A stretch of 64,000 nucleotides of DNA from Glaciozyma antarctica PI12 (GCA_002917775.1 KZ627161.1:1727727-1791726); one strand, 5' to 3'. Counted from the first letter of the stretch, positions 10,969 to 24,145 are shown. The notes: generated by a model not told the origin, from the sequence alone. Numbers and translations: made by a program.

Positions 10969-12695
10969 ATGCCCAAGAAGAGCGCCATCGCCTCGAAGGC
11001 TGCTGCCTCGCCCGCCAGCAAAAAGTCCCGCCCTTCCCCCTCGTCCGCCTCGCAAGGGAACAAGAAGCGAGCTCGCTTCGAAGGACCTGCAGCTCCTCAA
11101 CCTCAGGCGAAGAAGGTCGCCAGGTCGACGCCCAAGAGCCTCAAGCCCGTTAAGGTCGTCCCCACGCCTGCTGCACCTCGCACTTTCATCGTCACCGCAG
11201 GATCGTACGAACGCCTCCTCTACGGCGCCTCCTGCACTCTCGTCCCCAGCACGACTTCCGCCTTCGACCTCCCCTACGAGCTCAGCGTCACCCCCATCTT
11301 CTCCTTCCCTGCCCACCTCTCCTCCCTGCGATCCGTCTCCGCCTCTCTCCTCGCCTCTCCCGGAACCGGCAGCGAGCGCAAGGTCGGAGGAAAGTACCTG
11401 GTGAGCGGAGGAACGGACGAGGTTATCAAGGTCTGGGACCTCAAGAGGAAAAAGGAGGTCGGTAGTCTTGAGGGAGAAGCTGCAGGTACGCGCGTTTCGT
11501 AGGGAGGAGGGACAGAGAAGGCTAGCTAACGTCTCGTTGACTTCCAGGGACAATCACCTGCTTGCGCTTCGTAGCTCAGCGCAACATGCTCCTCGCTGCG
11601 TCGAGTGATTCAGCTATTACGATGTACCGTGTGCGGGACTGGGTGCTCCTGAGGTCTGTCAAGGGACACAAGGGGCGAGTCAACTCGATTGACGCTCACC
11701 CCGCCGGTCGCGTCGCGCTCAGCGTTGGACAGGATAAGATGCTGCGAATGTGGGATCTCGTGGCCGGGAAGGCCGTCGCTACGATGAAGGTTGGCGAGGG
11801 TGAGCATACCTCTCAGAACATCGACGGGCTTTGCTGATCTAAAGTGGTTCGCAGAGGGCGATGTTGTGCGCTGGAACACCGACGGAACCAAGTTCGCCGT
11901 CATCTGTGCCTCGACAGTGACCGTGTACGGCATCGTAGGTCGCTGCATGTATTTGGAACGCTCGACGCTGAAGCTGACGACACCATCGCACAGGATATGG
12001 CGGTCCACCACACCTTCACCGCACCCTCGCGATTCCACGACGTGCGCTTCTGCTACTTCCCTATCGACGCCACCGATCCTAGCCAGTGCGAATACCTCTT
12101 CGTGGCGTGCGAGGACGGCAAGACCAGGGTGTTCGACATAACCACCAAGTCCGCTCCTCCCGCCGACGGCGAGGGAACGCCCCTAGAGGCGCTCGCACAG
12201 CTGTCAGCACATGCCAACCGGTACGTTCCACGTTCTTTGCCTGGTTCGCCGTCTCTGACACCTGTTTTCGATCCCAGAGTAAAGATGCTGGATCTCCTCG
12301 AGGTCGCAACCCCCGACGACACGCCCACCGACCCTTCCTCCACCATCATCCTCAGCTCCATCTCCTCGGACGGCAAGATTCATCTTTACGACCTTGCTGT
12401 CCTTGCAAAGCTTGCTGGCGGCAAACACATCCCTGGAACCGACCCCGTCGACGTTCCTCCCTCGGCTACCTACGACACGGACGGCTCGAGGTTGACCTGC
12501 GTCTGCGTGATTGGAATGGCGGAGCAGGTCGCCAAGGTGGAGAAGGGAGGGGAGTCGGAAAGTGACGAGGAGAGCGACGAGGAGATCGCGTTCGACAGTG
12601 AGGAGGAGATCGCTTTCGACAGCGAGGAGGAGCTGGAGATGGAGGAGGAGGACGAGGACGAAGAGGAGGACGAGGAGGAGGAGGAAGAGGAATGA
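10969..12695 (+). CDS. MAK11: WD40 ribosome-biogenesis factor Mak11/PAK1IP1
   Basis: Nuclear WD-repeat protein needed for early 60S subunit assembly. The basic N-terminus (MPKKSAIASKAAAS...) is rich in Lys/Ala and looks nuclear. WD units follow: YLVSGGTDEVIKVWDLKRKK, LLAASSDSAITMYRVRDW and ALSVGQDKMLRMWDLVAGK, an order typical of PAK1IP1/Mak11. The C-terminus (12550-12692) is a long acidic Asp/Glu run ending at TGA 12693-12695. Five exons: exon 1 is 10969-11485, exon 2 starts at 11548, and later junctions lie at about 11800, 11870, 11936, 11995, 12221 and 12280. The acidic tail could bind basic ribosomal proteins (inference). Confidence 0.93.
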
Positions 12696-12880
12696 GTAAC
12701 CGGGCAGTGGTTATAAAGCTGTTTATCCTCTCATCAACTTCTTACGAGCGAGAGGGAGAACCTGGGAGAAGACATCGAAACAACGAAAGCAGCCGCGTCC
12801 ACCTCTTCTCCTCCCACCACTCTCCCGTCCTTCCACCGGCTCTAGACGCTTTGCAGTCTTGAGCTACCTCGACAACGGCA

Positions 12881-15800
12881 ATGGCAACGTCGCGACTCAA
12901 GCGAAAGGTTGAGCAGCGGGCTGAGGACGGCTCTGCTCAAGGAGGCTTCGGCAACCTCCTCGAATCCTTCGTCTCGCTGGGAACGCCGCTGCCGTCGCTC
13001 GCATCCAAGGCCGATGTAGGAGAGTTCAAGCCGATTTGGGAGCAGGAGGTGGTGGATGAGAAGGGCAGGTACGTGCAAGGTTCCTGCTGTGCGTCGACAA
13101 GACTCAGCCTGACCTGCGTGCAGGCGGAGGCTTCATGGGGCGTTCACCGGAGGATTCAGCGCTGGCTACTTCAACACTGTGGGCTCGAAAGAAGGTAGGC
13201 GGACTCCTGTTCAGTGAGTTGCGCGACGGAAGCTGAGAACAGCACCTCAGGATGGACGCCCACGACCTTCAAGTCCTCTCGCGCGGTTCGAGGAGCTCAA
13301 GGCGGGGCCAAGAACACTGTCGATCTTGCAAAGGACCTCATGGACGACGAGGTGAGTTGGCGCGCCCGATGAAGGGTATCCGTGTGGTGGCTGACTCGAG
13401 CTCATGTCCAGGACCTCGCCGACCTCACCTCTGCCCGCACCCTTCAAACAGCAGCAGCCTACGCAACTCCCGGCGTAGCCTCTTATGATCCCCTCCTCGG
13501 CAACTACGACCCCTCTCTCTCAGCTGTCCCCACCACCACTCCGGCCGCGACCGCTCTCCTCGCTTCCCTCATCCAGCCAGCCTCGACCCGGATTGGAGCC
13601 AAGCTCATGCGACGAATGGGATGGAGAGAAGGTCAGGGCGTAGGGCCTCGGGTGACGCTCGATCAGCGTCGAAAGCAGGCGAAGGATCTCGGATTGAAGC
13701 TCGAGGAGGAGCACGAGGACGCCGACGAGGCCGCGAAGCACTACTACGCGCCGCTGGACCGACCGCTCGCGACGCTGGAGGAAGTTGGAGTTGCGACGGA
13801 TCGTGGATGGGGTCTGGGATACACGCCTGGGCCAAGCATCGCGTCTTCGCACCGGCAGGCTTCAAGCTCGAGTGCCGCCGCCCTCGTCTCGCTCGAGTCC
13901 GACGACGTCTACGCGGGCTCCTCTGCGCTTCCCTCCGGCGATGTCAAGAGCTGGAGCGTTGTTGAAGTCGACGAGGAGCACGAGGAGCATTACGTGAGCG
14001 GGAGCAGGACGGGCGCGCGGCAACAGGCAAAGGTACGTGGTGCTGCGATGTAATCCGAATCCCTGACTCACGAAGTTGCGCAGAGACCCGCCGCTTCGTC
14101 GCAGAGCTTTTACGACGGAAGTCGCGTCCTCGCAGGATTCAGCGTGCAGCGAGATGTGGTTACGGGACCGTCGACGTACGTCCGTTCTCCTCGCAAGAGC
14201 GAGGACATGCTGACGCGCCCGTCGGGTTATACAGATCGCAACTTCCTCCCGCACCACCGCGAGGCTGGCAACCAGATCCGAAGCGCATATACGCCGATTC
14301 CACCGCTTCGCAAGACAAGGGCAAGGGACGCCAACTTGATGCGGAAGAGGTGCGTCTTTCGTAAAGCTCATCTCCGTTACTACGTTGACTCAAACTCTCC
14401 TGCACAGCGAGGAGCTCTTCTCGGCGAGAAGCTACCTCCTCCCCTCCCCAAATCCGTCTTCGACTACATGTCTGCGAAAGACAAGGAACGGCTCGCCTCG
14501 ATCTCGAAACCCCCTTCCCACGACGCGCCTTCAGCAACGACCACCTCATCACAACAGCCAGATAGTGTCGTCCCTCTCGTCATTCCGCCTCTCGATGGCC
14601 CGACCGCTCTCGCCGCCCTCAAGGGATTCCAGCCGTTCTCCGCGTCTTCCACCTCCCCAGACCCCGCTCGACAAGCCCGCTACACCCTCTACCTTCAGTT
14701 CCAAGCCCACCTCCTTCCTTCATCCGCCGCGACTCTCCCATTCGGTCCTCGCAAGCTGCCTTCCGGCGCAACGCAGACCATAGCCGAACTCAATCGCGAG
14801 CTGGACGACTACGCGCGAGCAGCACGCGTCTTCAAGCCCGTCACTGGCATGCTCGCGGGACGATTCACGAGTGGTGGCTTGGGAACGACTCTACAAGCGG
14901 CGCCCGCCGCACCAGGTCTCTACCAACCACCGCCAAAGGCGTTTACGAGCGCAACGGACGGAGGGGGAGCAACCGGGCAGCAGGAGCGACCGGAGATGCT
15001 CACGCCCGCTCAGAACGCCGCCAGAGTCGGCATGTTTGGCCCTCTGACGCGATCGGCGGAGTCCTTCCGACCCGCTCGCCTCGTCTGCAAGCGCTTCGGC
15101 GTTCGCGTTCCGTACGAAGAGGGAGAGGAGCAGGAGGCCGGTGGACGGACGAGGGTCGAAGGATTCGACGGCGGTCGGGCTTCTACGGCAATCGGGGACC
15201 TACGCAGGAGGTGCTTGGGAAGGCGAGCATGGAGGCGTTGATGCAGAGCCAGGGCTTCCGACGCCTCCAACCTGCGGTCGAGCAGTTCGACGGCAGCGGT
15301 GCAGCTACTGCGGACCCGGCGACTGGCGACCTCAAGCCTCCTGGCGCTCCCGACGTACCCAGCACTCGCGCTCGAGCACCGGATGCTCCGACCTTGGCGA
15401 CTGTCGGATTGGGAGACGATGAAGCTCAAGGCGCCGAGACGTTGACGGAGCAGAGGGCGCCTCGCGACATCTTCGCTGCCATCTTCGCCGACAGCGACGA
15501 CGATAGCGACGACGACGACGATGCGGAGGACGACTCGGAAGGCTCGAAAGCCGCGCACCCGGTCGTCCAGCCCACTCCCACCATCGCCCCGTCCACGACC
15601 GCCCCTCCTCGCGATTTCGCTCCCCCATCCCTTCCCGACGTCGTCCAACCAGAACCCGTCGTCGAACCCTCCGAAAACCCTCTCTCCAGCATGAACCACT
15701 CTCTCTACCGACCCAGCTTCGTCTCCACCGCCGTACGGACGAGCAAGCCCGAGGGCGAGACGAAGAAGAAGTCGAAGCGCAAGGCGAAAGTCGCGCTCAG

Positions 15801-15993
15801 TTTCGACGTCGAGGATGGTGAGGAACCTATGATGGCGCTACCCGTCAAGAAGAAGATGAAGCGGACGGTGGAGGAGGCTCCGAAGGTTGAGAAGGAGGTC
15901 GAGGTCGAGGACGAATGGACGGAGGCGAAGTCGACGGTACACCCGTCGCTGTTGGCAGGCAAGAGGGCGAGGGCTTCGGATCTGTACGATTGA
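12881..15993 (+). CDS. G-patch domain protein, GPATCH1/TGH type
   Basis: Nuclear RNA-processing protein. The N-terminal region has the DUF1604 signature of GPATCH1 homologues ([20 protein letters not shown] across the junctions near 13075-13245). Next comes a G-patch, [20 protein letters not shown], at about 13580-13650; G-patches stimulate DEAH helicases. The remainder is long, Ser/Pro/Asp-rich and low-complexity, with a basic KKKSKRKAK-type patch near 15760 and the C-terminus [12 protein letters not shown] at TGA 15991. Several introns. Animal and plant relatives act in splicing and mRNA or miRNA processing; that role is inferred here from family membership. Confidence 0.88.
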
Positions 15994-16130
15994 TTCGCGC
16001 AATGCATACCTTTGGATAGCATCGAGCACGTTTGAGGATACATTGCGAGGAGAGGAGCTGAGAGCGTCGCCCCCCGCGCCCTCCGCCGACGCCGGTTTCC
16101 TTCCTCCCTTTCCTCTTCACCTAGAACAAG

Positions 16131-16477
16131 ATGGCAAAAGCCAAGTCAAGGCAAGCCTACCTCTTTGTAGCTCTCCGCGTACCCAGCGCTAACGTCTGCC
16201 GCGACAGGTTGGTGATCGTCAAGCTTCTCAGCAGCGCAAAGACCGGGTTCAGCTACATCGCCAAGCGACCCCGTACAGCCGAGACCAAGCTGGCCTTCAT
16301 GAAGGTAAGCTTCCTGTACGCAGGCGACTCTGTGAACAGGCGCTGACTCTGCTGTTGAACGCCCAGTTCGATCCTAAAGGTACCGCGCTTTTGCTTCTCT
16401 CTCGACTGGCACTCACACTCTCCCGCGCAGCTGGACGCCATGTGCTCTTTACGGAAGCCAAGCTGAAGGGAAACTGA
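16131..16477 (+). CDS. MRPL39: Mitochondrial large-subunit ribosomal protein bL33m
   Basis: The spliced 58-residue protein reads MAKAKSRLVIVKLLSSAKTG, then FSYIAKRPRTAETKLAFMKF and a C-terminus DPKAGRHVLFTEAKLKGN. This is the bacterial L33 family pattern and full length for a mitochondrial bL33. Exons: 16131-16150, 16208-16304, 16367-16379 and 16431-16477. The first donor is GC (AAG|GCAAGC), not GT, and the third exon is only 13 nt. All junctions keep frame and conserved residues, so both oddities are well supported. Confidence 0.93.
16151..16207 (+). other. Non-canonical GC-AG intron in bL33m
   Basis: The donor is AAG|GCAAGC at 16151 and the acceptor GCGACAG ends at 16207, with a GCTAACG branch-point match upstream. 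Splicing yields MAKAKSRLVIVK. No nearby GT donor keeps the frame and this sequence. Confidence 0.85.
16367..16379 (+). other. 13-nt microexon in bL33m
   Basis: TTCGATCCTAAAG is flanked by the acceptor GCCCAG and the donor GTACCG. It encodes FDPK plus one base and supplies the conserved FDP motif that follows MK in L33 proteins. Skipping it would shift the frame. Confidence 0.85.
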
Positions 16478-16713
16478 GGAACGTCGGACTGGTTGGATGT
16501 GGGAAGAGGGGGCAAGACGGGGGGAGCAGATGTATTCAGAGGAGATGGGAGGGGAGGGGAGCTGATGTACAGTGTGGGCACCGCCGCTGCTCTCACGGAC
16601 AAGCAAAGAATGCAGATGGGATCGAATGCACGTCTAAAGCAGCTACCGCCTCGTCCAGCTCCAGGACTCTCCCTCGGGCCTGCTCTCCCTCTCGGGCCTG
16701 CTCCTGAACTCGG

Positions 16714-18777
16714 TTACGACGAGTACTCCTTGGCAACGAAACCGCTGATGATCATCTTCTGGATCTGTGTGGTGCCTGTGAAATGGGGAGAAGGAAGGGA
16801 GGTCAGCTCAAGCTTGCGGCGTGAACATCGGAAGGAGCACGCACCCTCGTAGAGCTCAAACTGTGGCGGCGCGGGCAAGAAAGTCAGCAAGGGACAGCGA
16901 GGAGACGTGGGGAGAACTGCGCACGATCTTGCTGTCACGGCTGTGATGAGGAGCGAGCGTCAGCAACTATCGCAATGGAACGGGAGGAAGGACGCACTAG
17001 AGCTTCTCGACAGGGTATTCGGTATTAAATCCTGCTCCACCGTAGATCTGAACGGCGAGGTTGGCGTTGGAGACGGCGTGGTGCGAAGCGAGAGCCTTGG
17101 CGATCGAAGCGTAGTAGGTGTTCTTGCGACCGGCGTCCTTCATCCACGACGACTTCCAGACCATCGCTCGGGAGCTCTCGACTCCAATCGCCATCTCGGC
17201 GAGCATGAACGAGACGGCCTGGTGCTTGATGATGGGCTTTCCGAACGTCTTGCGGTCGTGCGCGTACTTGGCTGCCTCGGCGAGCGCGCGCTGCGCAAGT
17301 CCGACGGCTCCAGCAGCCACAAGAGGCCGAGTGATATCGAAAGCTCCCATCGCGATCTGCGAACGGATAGTTTAGTGGCGCAGCGTAAGGCGATTTCCAG
17401 CAAACGCACCTTGAAGCCCTCGCCGACCGCTCCTACGACGTTCTCTGCGGGAACAACGACGTTCTCAAAGTTAATGAGGCGCGTGTCAGAGCAACGCTGT
17501 CCCATGTTGACGAGCTTGGGGTCGACACTGCGTAGGCGAGAGGTTAGGATCGAGTTGACGAAACTGAGCGGATCGAAGACTAGCGTGATTCCCGCCGAGT
17601 CGCCATCCACGATGAAACCAGTCATGCCCTTGTGTCCAGCGGCAGCGTCGGTTTGAGCGAGAACAAAATACCAGTTGGCGAAGCCTCCGTTGGTGATCCA
17701 GCACTAAAGAAGGAGCGAAATCAGGAACCATTTATCGCGTTTGCGAATCGACAACTCACCTTTGATCCGTTCAGCACCTGCATCGAAGCACATCACAATC
17801 AGCTTGCGTTCGTTGTCGACACAGAGCGAAGGGAAGGAACGCACGTAGTGGTCTCCCTCCTTGACCGCCTTGGTCTGAATTCCTGCGACGTCCGATCCCG
17901 CTCCAACCTCGCTCACACCGTACGCGCACACAACAGGCTCATCGACGCAACGTCCCAGGTACTTCTTCTTCAGCGCCTCGGATCCTGCGAGAATGAGGGG
18001 AGCCTGGGCGAGTCCGCACGCCTCCATCGCTGCGAAAGGTCAGAGCCGATCCGATCCCGACGAACGAGTGGCAACGCGTACCCGTTTGGACTCCAGTGCA
18101 GCCGTACGCCAACTCCTCGGTGATGAGAGCGCAGGAAAGAACGGGAAGCCCGGGACCACCGTACTGTTGGCGGAGGCATGATCAGCGAGAGCTCCAGAAG
18201 CTGAATCGACTACGTACAGCCTCGGGTATGTGAAGGTTGAGCAGACCAGTCGAGTGAGCCTTCTTGATGATATCCCAGGGGTACGCCATGGAGCGGTCGA
18301 GGGCAGCAGCTACCGGGGTGATCTCGTTCGCCTGCCGAGAGAGGGGGATCAGCTCGAGTCCGAGATGCGAACACGTTTGTCGCAGGGTGTGGTTCCAGTC
18401 AGCTCCCCCTCCCAGTACTCGTCGTCCTACCACCGAAACAGCAGGTGTCCTCCTTCCATCCTCCGTCACCGTCGTTGCTGAGATCGAGATCGAGAGCTCG
18501 GAGTGGAAGCTTGTGATTGATTGTGCCACTCACGGTGAAGTCCCTAGCGAGCTCCTGGAATGCGAGCTGGTCCTCATTAAGTCCTGCGCGCGGGGTAGGC
18601 CGTGGTTAGCTGTCGCCTTGAAGAGAGCTGGACTGAGCAGAACTTACCGAATGAAGGCCCTCTCGAGTACTCCTCAGGATCGATTGACTCGCTGGCGTAG
18701 TTGCGACGGGCGAAGGAGGTAGTAGAAGGTGAGATTGTAGTCCTCTTGATAGCGCGTGCTGCAGTACGGGAGAGCAT
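16714..18777 (-). CDS. Mitochondrial acyl-CoA dehydrogenase, medium-chain (ACADM) type
   Basis: FAD enzyme for the first step of mitochondrial beta-oxidation. The N-terminus [14 protein letters not shown], then [11 protein letters not shown], looks like a mitochondrial presequence. Domain signatures in order: [17 protein letters not shown] (about 18320), [15 protein letters not shown] (about 17910; flavin/substrate loop), [13 protein letters not shown] (about 17490), [14 protein letters not shown] (about 17260), and the catalytic-base motif [13 protein letters not shown] (about 16780). The protein ends GFVAKEYSS at the stop at 16714. About nine short introns; one junction near 17580-17530 is not settled. 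Short-chain specificity cannot be ruled out by eye. It is divergent from the ROM2-type gene. Confidence 0.9.
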
Positions 18778-19126
18778 CTTCGCGACAGTCAAGAGAGGAA
18801 GAAAGTCAAGAGAATGATGTGACCGCTCCATTAGAGACGCCGTTAGCCGGATTTTGAATTGATCCAATTAAATTCATTACAGGGAAATTGAAAGTAGGAA
18901 AATTGTTTACTCTTCAATTCGTTTACTTACTTTCAGTTAAGGAGTGTTCTGTCTACTCGCTGTTCGCTCTCTCCTTCTCCTTCCTCAGCTTGAAACCAAG
19001 CGCCGCCTCGCCCCTTCTCTCCCTCAGCCTAACTCGAACCTCCACCGGATTCAACTCTGAGCGGGGAGTGGAATCTCATCCTTGACGACCTCCCCCTCTC
19101 GCCACGACCTTCCGACGACGACCACG
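18778..19126. promoter_or_regulatory. Divergent promoter, acyl-CoA dehydrogenase / Rho GEF
   Basis: A 349-bp spacer with an AT-rich core (about 18848-18940), including TTGATCCAATTAAATTCATTACAG split over a short tract, followed by a pyrimidine-rich leader toward the plus gene. No specific operator is recognisable. Confidence 0.45.
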
Positions 19127-22100
19127 ATGAGCGGTTACTACGCTCAGCAGCAACAGCAACAGCAACCACACAGGGACAGTAGGAATAACGCCTACGCTGA
19201 GTTATTCAGTCGACCCGCACCCTCCTCTTACCCTTCAGCCCGCAACACACCTCCTCCCGGACCCTCCAACTACGCCTCCAGCAACGCCAACTCACAACCT
19301 CCTTATCGACAACCTCAGCCAGGCCAACGGTCCTCCAGTGCAGGCAGCTTTCGATCCCAGATCGGTAGAGGAGGAGGAGGAGGAGAGCAGGGAGCGGCGG
19401 GTCAGCGTTCGAGCTACTATCCGCCGTCGTCCGAGTCGTCCTACTCGCCGTACCAGCAGCAGACGCCCTATCAAGACCCGGTCAACTCCTCTCGGCAGCT
19501 GCAGTACTCGTCCCCGTACCAGCAGTACCAGTCTCCCGACCTCTACCAGGGCTCGTGGCAGCAACAACAGCCACCACCCCCACAGCAACCCCTCCCGCCG
19601 CCCGACCGCTACTCCCGCGCCTACCCTCCAGAAGGACAACCCGATTACTCGTTTGACCCTAGCGGAGGTTGGAACAACTACTCGTCCCCTCGCTCAAGCT
19701 ACGCCCCGACTCTCGCCTCCGGACCCTCCAGCGCATCGACTTCCTCCCTCTACTCCTCGAGGACCTCCGGAACTCCCGCCACTTCCCTCCAACACCAGTA
19801 CTCGGCGGCACCTCACCGCACAAACGGCTCGCCAGCCTCCCTCTCCCCTTCCGCCTCCTCCATCCATCTCCCTACGCCCTCCTCCCCTCCCCCTCGCCTT
19901 CCCGCCCACGACGACTTTGATGGCTTTGAAAGCTCTCGCGCCCCCGATGCACGAGATTCGGCGGAATGGTCAGCGTATGACGGAGGGGGAGGAGTGCCAG
20001 GAGGTGGTCAAAGAGGATCTGCCGGCTCGCTGTACGGCTCAAGTGTGACCGAGGAAGTAGATGGATTTGACCAGCATGGGTCATCGTCCACCTCTCATTA
20101 TCGTGAGTTTACCCCTGCTTGACGGAGCGCAGAAGGGAGCTGACGATCACCTCTGCTGCCAGAGTACTACGACCAACCTCACTACTGCGGCGGCCCCAAC
20201 GACCTCTCCCGCCGACAGTCAGGCGAGAGCGAGCAGTTCTCTCTCTATCGAGGCAACAGCTCGAACGATCCCCGACCCCTTCTCGCGCTCAATCCCTCCC
20301 TCATGTCCGTCTCGACCGTCGCCCACCCTCACCCTTACCACCCCAACGCCCCTCCCTCCCCTTCTACCTACGCCACATCCCTCCACAGCCGGCGCTCCTC
20401 CGAATCCGTTCGCGTTCTTCCCACCCAGCCCAAGGCGCCGCAGGCCCAGGATCGCGCCTTCTCCTTCTCCAGCACCTCGGAACGTCCCGACATGCGCACC
20501 GACACCGGTCGGCCCCACTCCTCCAGCCACACTCCCACTCCCGCCTCCGTCAACGGTACCGCCGTCGTCCCCCGCCGCGCTCCCGTCGTCTACCCCGCAC
20601 TCCTCTCCCGCGTCGCCGAGGCGTTCAAGACCCGCATCACCGTCAACGAGCGCGTCAAGGATGGTCTCGTCTACTCGGACACGTTCGACGGACGTGATGC
20701 CGTCGACAAGATTGCCTACATCATCAAGACGACGGACCGAAACCTCGCCCTCCTCCTCGGTCGCGCTCTCGACGCTCAAAAGTTCTTCCACGACGTCACG
20801 TACGACCATCGACTACGCGACTCGCCGCTCGAGCTGTACCAGTTCAAGGAGCGTCTTTCGGGGGCGTTCATGTCGTCCGAGGATCTCACGCCCGCCGGGG
20901 ATGGTTACGCTGCGGTGGGAGGAGCGGCGGCGAGAGCGGCCTCGACGACGGACACGGTGGCGAGCGACGAGTCGACGTTCCCGTCCGGAGTGTTTACGCT
21001 CCTGACCGACTGCTACTCGCCGACGTGCACGAGGGACCGACTATGCTACAGCATCGCCTGCCCCCGACGGCTCGAGCAGCAGGCACGACTGAACCTCAAG
21101 CCCAAGCCTGGACTGCAGCGGAGTCTGAGCTCGGAGAGTCTGGGTGATTTGAGGGTGCGCTTTCCCCTTTGTTTGAGGCTTGGGAACGACGTGCTGATCA
21201 TCGCGCGACGAAATGCAGGAACCTGGATCGCTTTGGATTCACTCGGTGCCTCAGGACGTGGCCGATTCGACGTCCGAGTCGGAGAAGAAGCGCCAAGAGG
21301 CTCTCAACGAGGTCTTCTACACCGAGCGCGACTTTGTGCGCGACATGGAGTACCTCCGCGACGTGCGTTCCCGTCGTCTTGTTGCTTTGGCGCTCGAGCT
21401 GACCGTTTCCACTCCGCAGTCCTGGATCAAGCCCCTCCGAACGCTCGACATCATTCCCGAAGCTCGTCGGGAGGACTTTGTCACTCAAGTCTTCTGGAAC
21501 GTCCTCGAGATCCACGCCGTCAACGTTCGCCTCGCCGACCTGCTCAACAAGCGCCAGAAGCAAGCCCACGTCGTCGACAAGGTCGGAGACATCTTCCTAG
21601 AGCTCGTTCCTCACTTTGGGCCGTTCGTCAAGTACGGCGCTCACCAGCTCTACGGCAAGTACGAATTCGAGAAGGAGAAGGCCGCCAACCCCGCTTTCGC
21701 CAAGTTCGTCGACGTGAGCCACCTTTTCGTACTCTCCTCGCGTGCGGGTTCTGACTCAATCGATCACAGGAAACGGAGCGCATGCCCGAATCGCGCAAAC
21801 TCGAGCTCAACGGATACCTCACCAAGCCCACGACTCGCCTCGCACGGTACCCTCTCCTCCTCGAAGCCTGCCTCAAGAACACTCCCGACGACAACCCCGA
21901 CAAGATCATTCTCCCCAAAGTCGTCAAGCTCGTGCGAGAGTTCCTCCACAAGGTCAACATCGAGACGGGACGGAGCGAGAACCGCTTCAACTTGGCTCAA
22001 CTCGATCAGCAGCTCGTCTTCAAGAACGGCGAGGCAGTCGTGCGTTCACTTCCGCCCTGCCTGTGCCGAGTCCGCTCCTGACGTTGACTTACAGGATCTC

Positions 22101-24008
22101 CGCCTGCGCGACGAGGATCGAGAGATGATTTACAAGGGACCGCTCAAGAAGCGCGGCGGGACTCAGAGCGAGAGCGCCGAGCTCCAGGTCTTCCTCTTCG
22201 ACCACGCGATCCTCATGGTCAAGCAGAAGAGCAAGAACGAGCAGTACAAGGTCTACCGCAAGGTTCGTGCTCGCATTCCTCGTCGACGCCTGTGCGTTCT
22301 GACCCCTCTCCCCTTTAGCCCATCCCTCTCGAACTCCTCGTCGTCGCCCCCATCGACGACAGCGGCTCCGCTCGCGCCGGCGCCGTTCGACCCAAGTCGC
22401 TCATGTCTCGCGGCTCGAACGCGCGGTATCTCGCCAACCCTCCCCCAGGCGTCGACAAGAACAGCAAGCAGGGCTTCGCCATGACGTTCGTCCACCTCGG
22501 TCGGCGAGGCTACCAGATCACGTTGTGGTCGGCGTCGTGGGCGGGGCGGAAGAAGTGGCTCGAGAAGATTGAGGCGCGGCAGCAGGAGCTGCGCGAGCGG
22601 AGCCTGGTCTTTGAGACGTTGCCGCTGAGCTCTGGATACTTTGTCGGAACGAACCGAGTGACGTGTGCGGCGCCGTTCGGTGAGTCCTCTCAACGAGCGT
22701 CCTTCGCGTTGACGGTGCTGACCTGGCGTTCTCGCAGACAACGGTAACCGCATGGTCTACGGCACCGACAACGGCGTCTACCTCTCCGACCTGTGCGACA
22801 AGAACAAGGTTCCCGTCAAGGTCATCTCGGTACCGAACGTGACCCAGCTCGACGTCCTCGAGGAGCAGGGTATCCTCATCGTCCTGGCCGGTGCGTCCCT
22901 CTCCGCCCTGATCGAAAGCTGTCGTCTGACTTGCCATTCACCTTCAGACAAAGCCGTTCAGACCTTCTTTGTCGACAACCTCGATCCTGGAGACGCGGTC
23001 GGAGCTGCGAAGCGCGCTCGCAAGATCTCCTCTCACGCGACCTTCTTCAAAGCCGGTCAATGCCTGGGTCGTACGCTCGTCTGCGTCGTCAAGTCGGGAT
23101 CCGTCTCCAGCACTATCAAGACTCTCGAACCGATCGACCAAGCCCGAGGGAAGAAGCAGCCTGCGATTCGCAAGTTCCTACAAGGCAGCAACGAATCCCT
23201 CCGCGTCTTTAAGGTGAGGAGCTCCCTCCGATCACCGAGACGCCGTAGCTGACGTCTCACGCTCCCAGGAATTCTACATCCCGACCGAATCCAGCTCAGT
23301 CCACTTCCTCAAGTCGAAGCTCTGCGTCGGCTGCACGAAAGGCTTCGAGATCGTCGACCTGGAGACGCTCGACACGCAAGGTCTCCTCGATCCCGCCGAC
23401 TCATCTCTCGACTTTGTGCAAAAGCGAGAGACAGCGCGTCCGATCGCAATCTACCGCATCGAGGGAGAGTTCCTCCTTTGCTACGATGGTAAGCCCGACT
23501 CCGCCTTGACGTTTGGCGACCGCTAAACCTCCGTTTTCTCGCAGAGTTCGCCTTCTACGTCAACAAGAACGGTTGGCGGGCCAAGTCGAACTGGATCATC
23601 CAGTGGGAGGGCTTTCCGACGAGCTTTGGTGAGTGTACTGCTCGACAAGCTTCCTTTTCCGCACGCGCTGACGAACCCTCGCAGCTCTCCATTACCCCTA
23701 CGTCCTCGCCTTCGAACCCACTTTCGTCGAAGTGCGGCACGTCGAGAGCGGCGCGCTCATGCAGATCATCCCCGGCAACAACCTCCGCTGCCTCTTCGCC
23801 GACATCCGCTCCCTCTTCGCCTACTCCATCGACGCCTGGCGGCTCCTTCTTCCCTCCGTCGACGTCACACTACGGCTACGCCAATCCAGCGGCAGCCCAC
23901 CCCGTCTCGCGCTTCCTTTCGGCGACGACGAGGTCCGAGATCATCCTCGCTGACCTCGGGGACGGACGAGTTTTCAGTTTGCAGACCTCGCTGGGCGTGG
24001 GGGGCTGA
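19127..24008 (+). CDS. ROM2: Rho1 guanine-nucleotide exchange factor, Rom2/Rgf type (DEP-DH-PH-CNH)
   Basis: Activates Rho1 for cell-wall integrity and polarity at the plasma membrane. The ATG at 19127 (MSGYYAQQQQQQQ) starts a Gln/Pro/Ser-rich disordered region; the frame also extends upstream, but only from a TTG. Then come a DEP domain (about 20590-20850, RVKDGLVYSDTFDGRDAVDK), a DH domain (about 21280-21990, VFYTERDFVRDMEYLRD, YLTKPTTRLARYPLLLE), a PH domain (about 22100-22600, MIYKGPLKKRGG, LFDHAILMVKQKSKNEQYKV) and a CNH domain (about 22650-23990, MVYGTDNGVYLSD, IPTESSSVHFLKSKLCVGC). The stop is at 24006-24008. About eleven introns. The domain order is diagnostic of fungal Rom1/Rom2/Rgf proteins. 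Confidence 0.93.
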
Positions 24009-24145
24009 GGGAAGAGCAGTTTAATGTGGAGTGGAATACTGTAAACGAGTCGTATACGATCCTTCTTCCTGTACTCTCTCCGTTCACTGTCGTTCTCTCG
24101 CTTGCTCTCGCGCCGCGATGGTTCCTCCAATCTGGGAATAGTATT

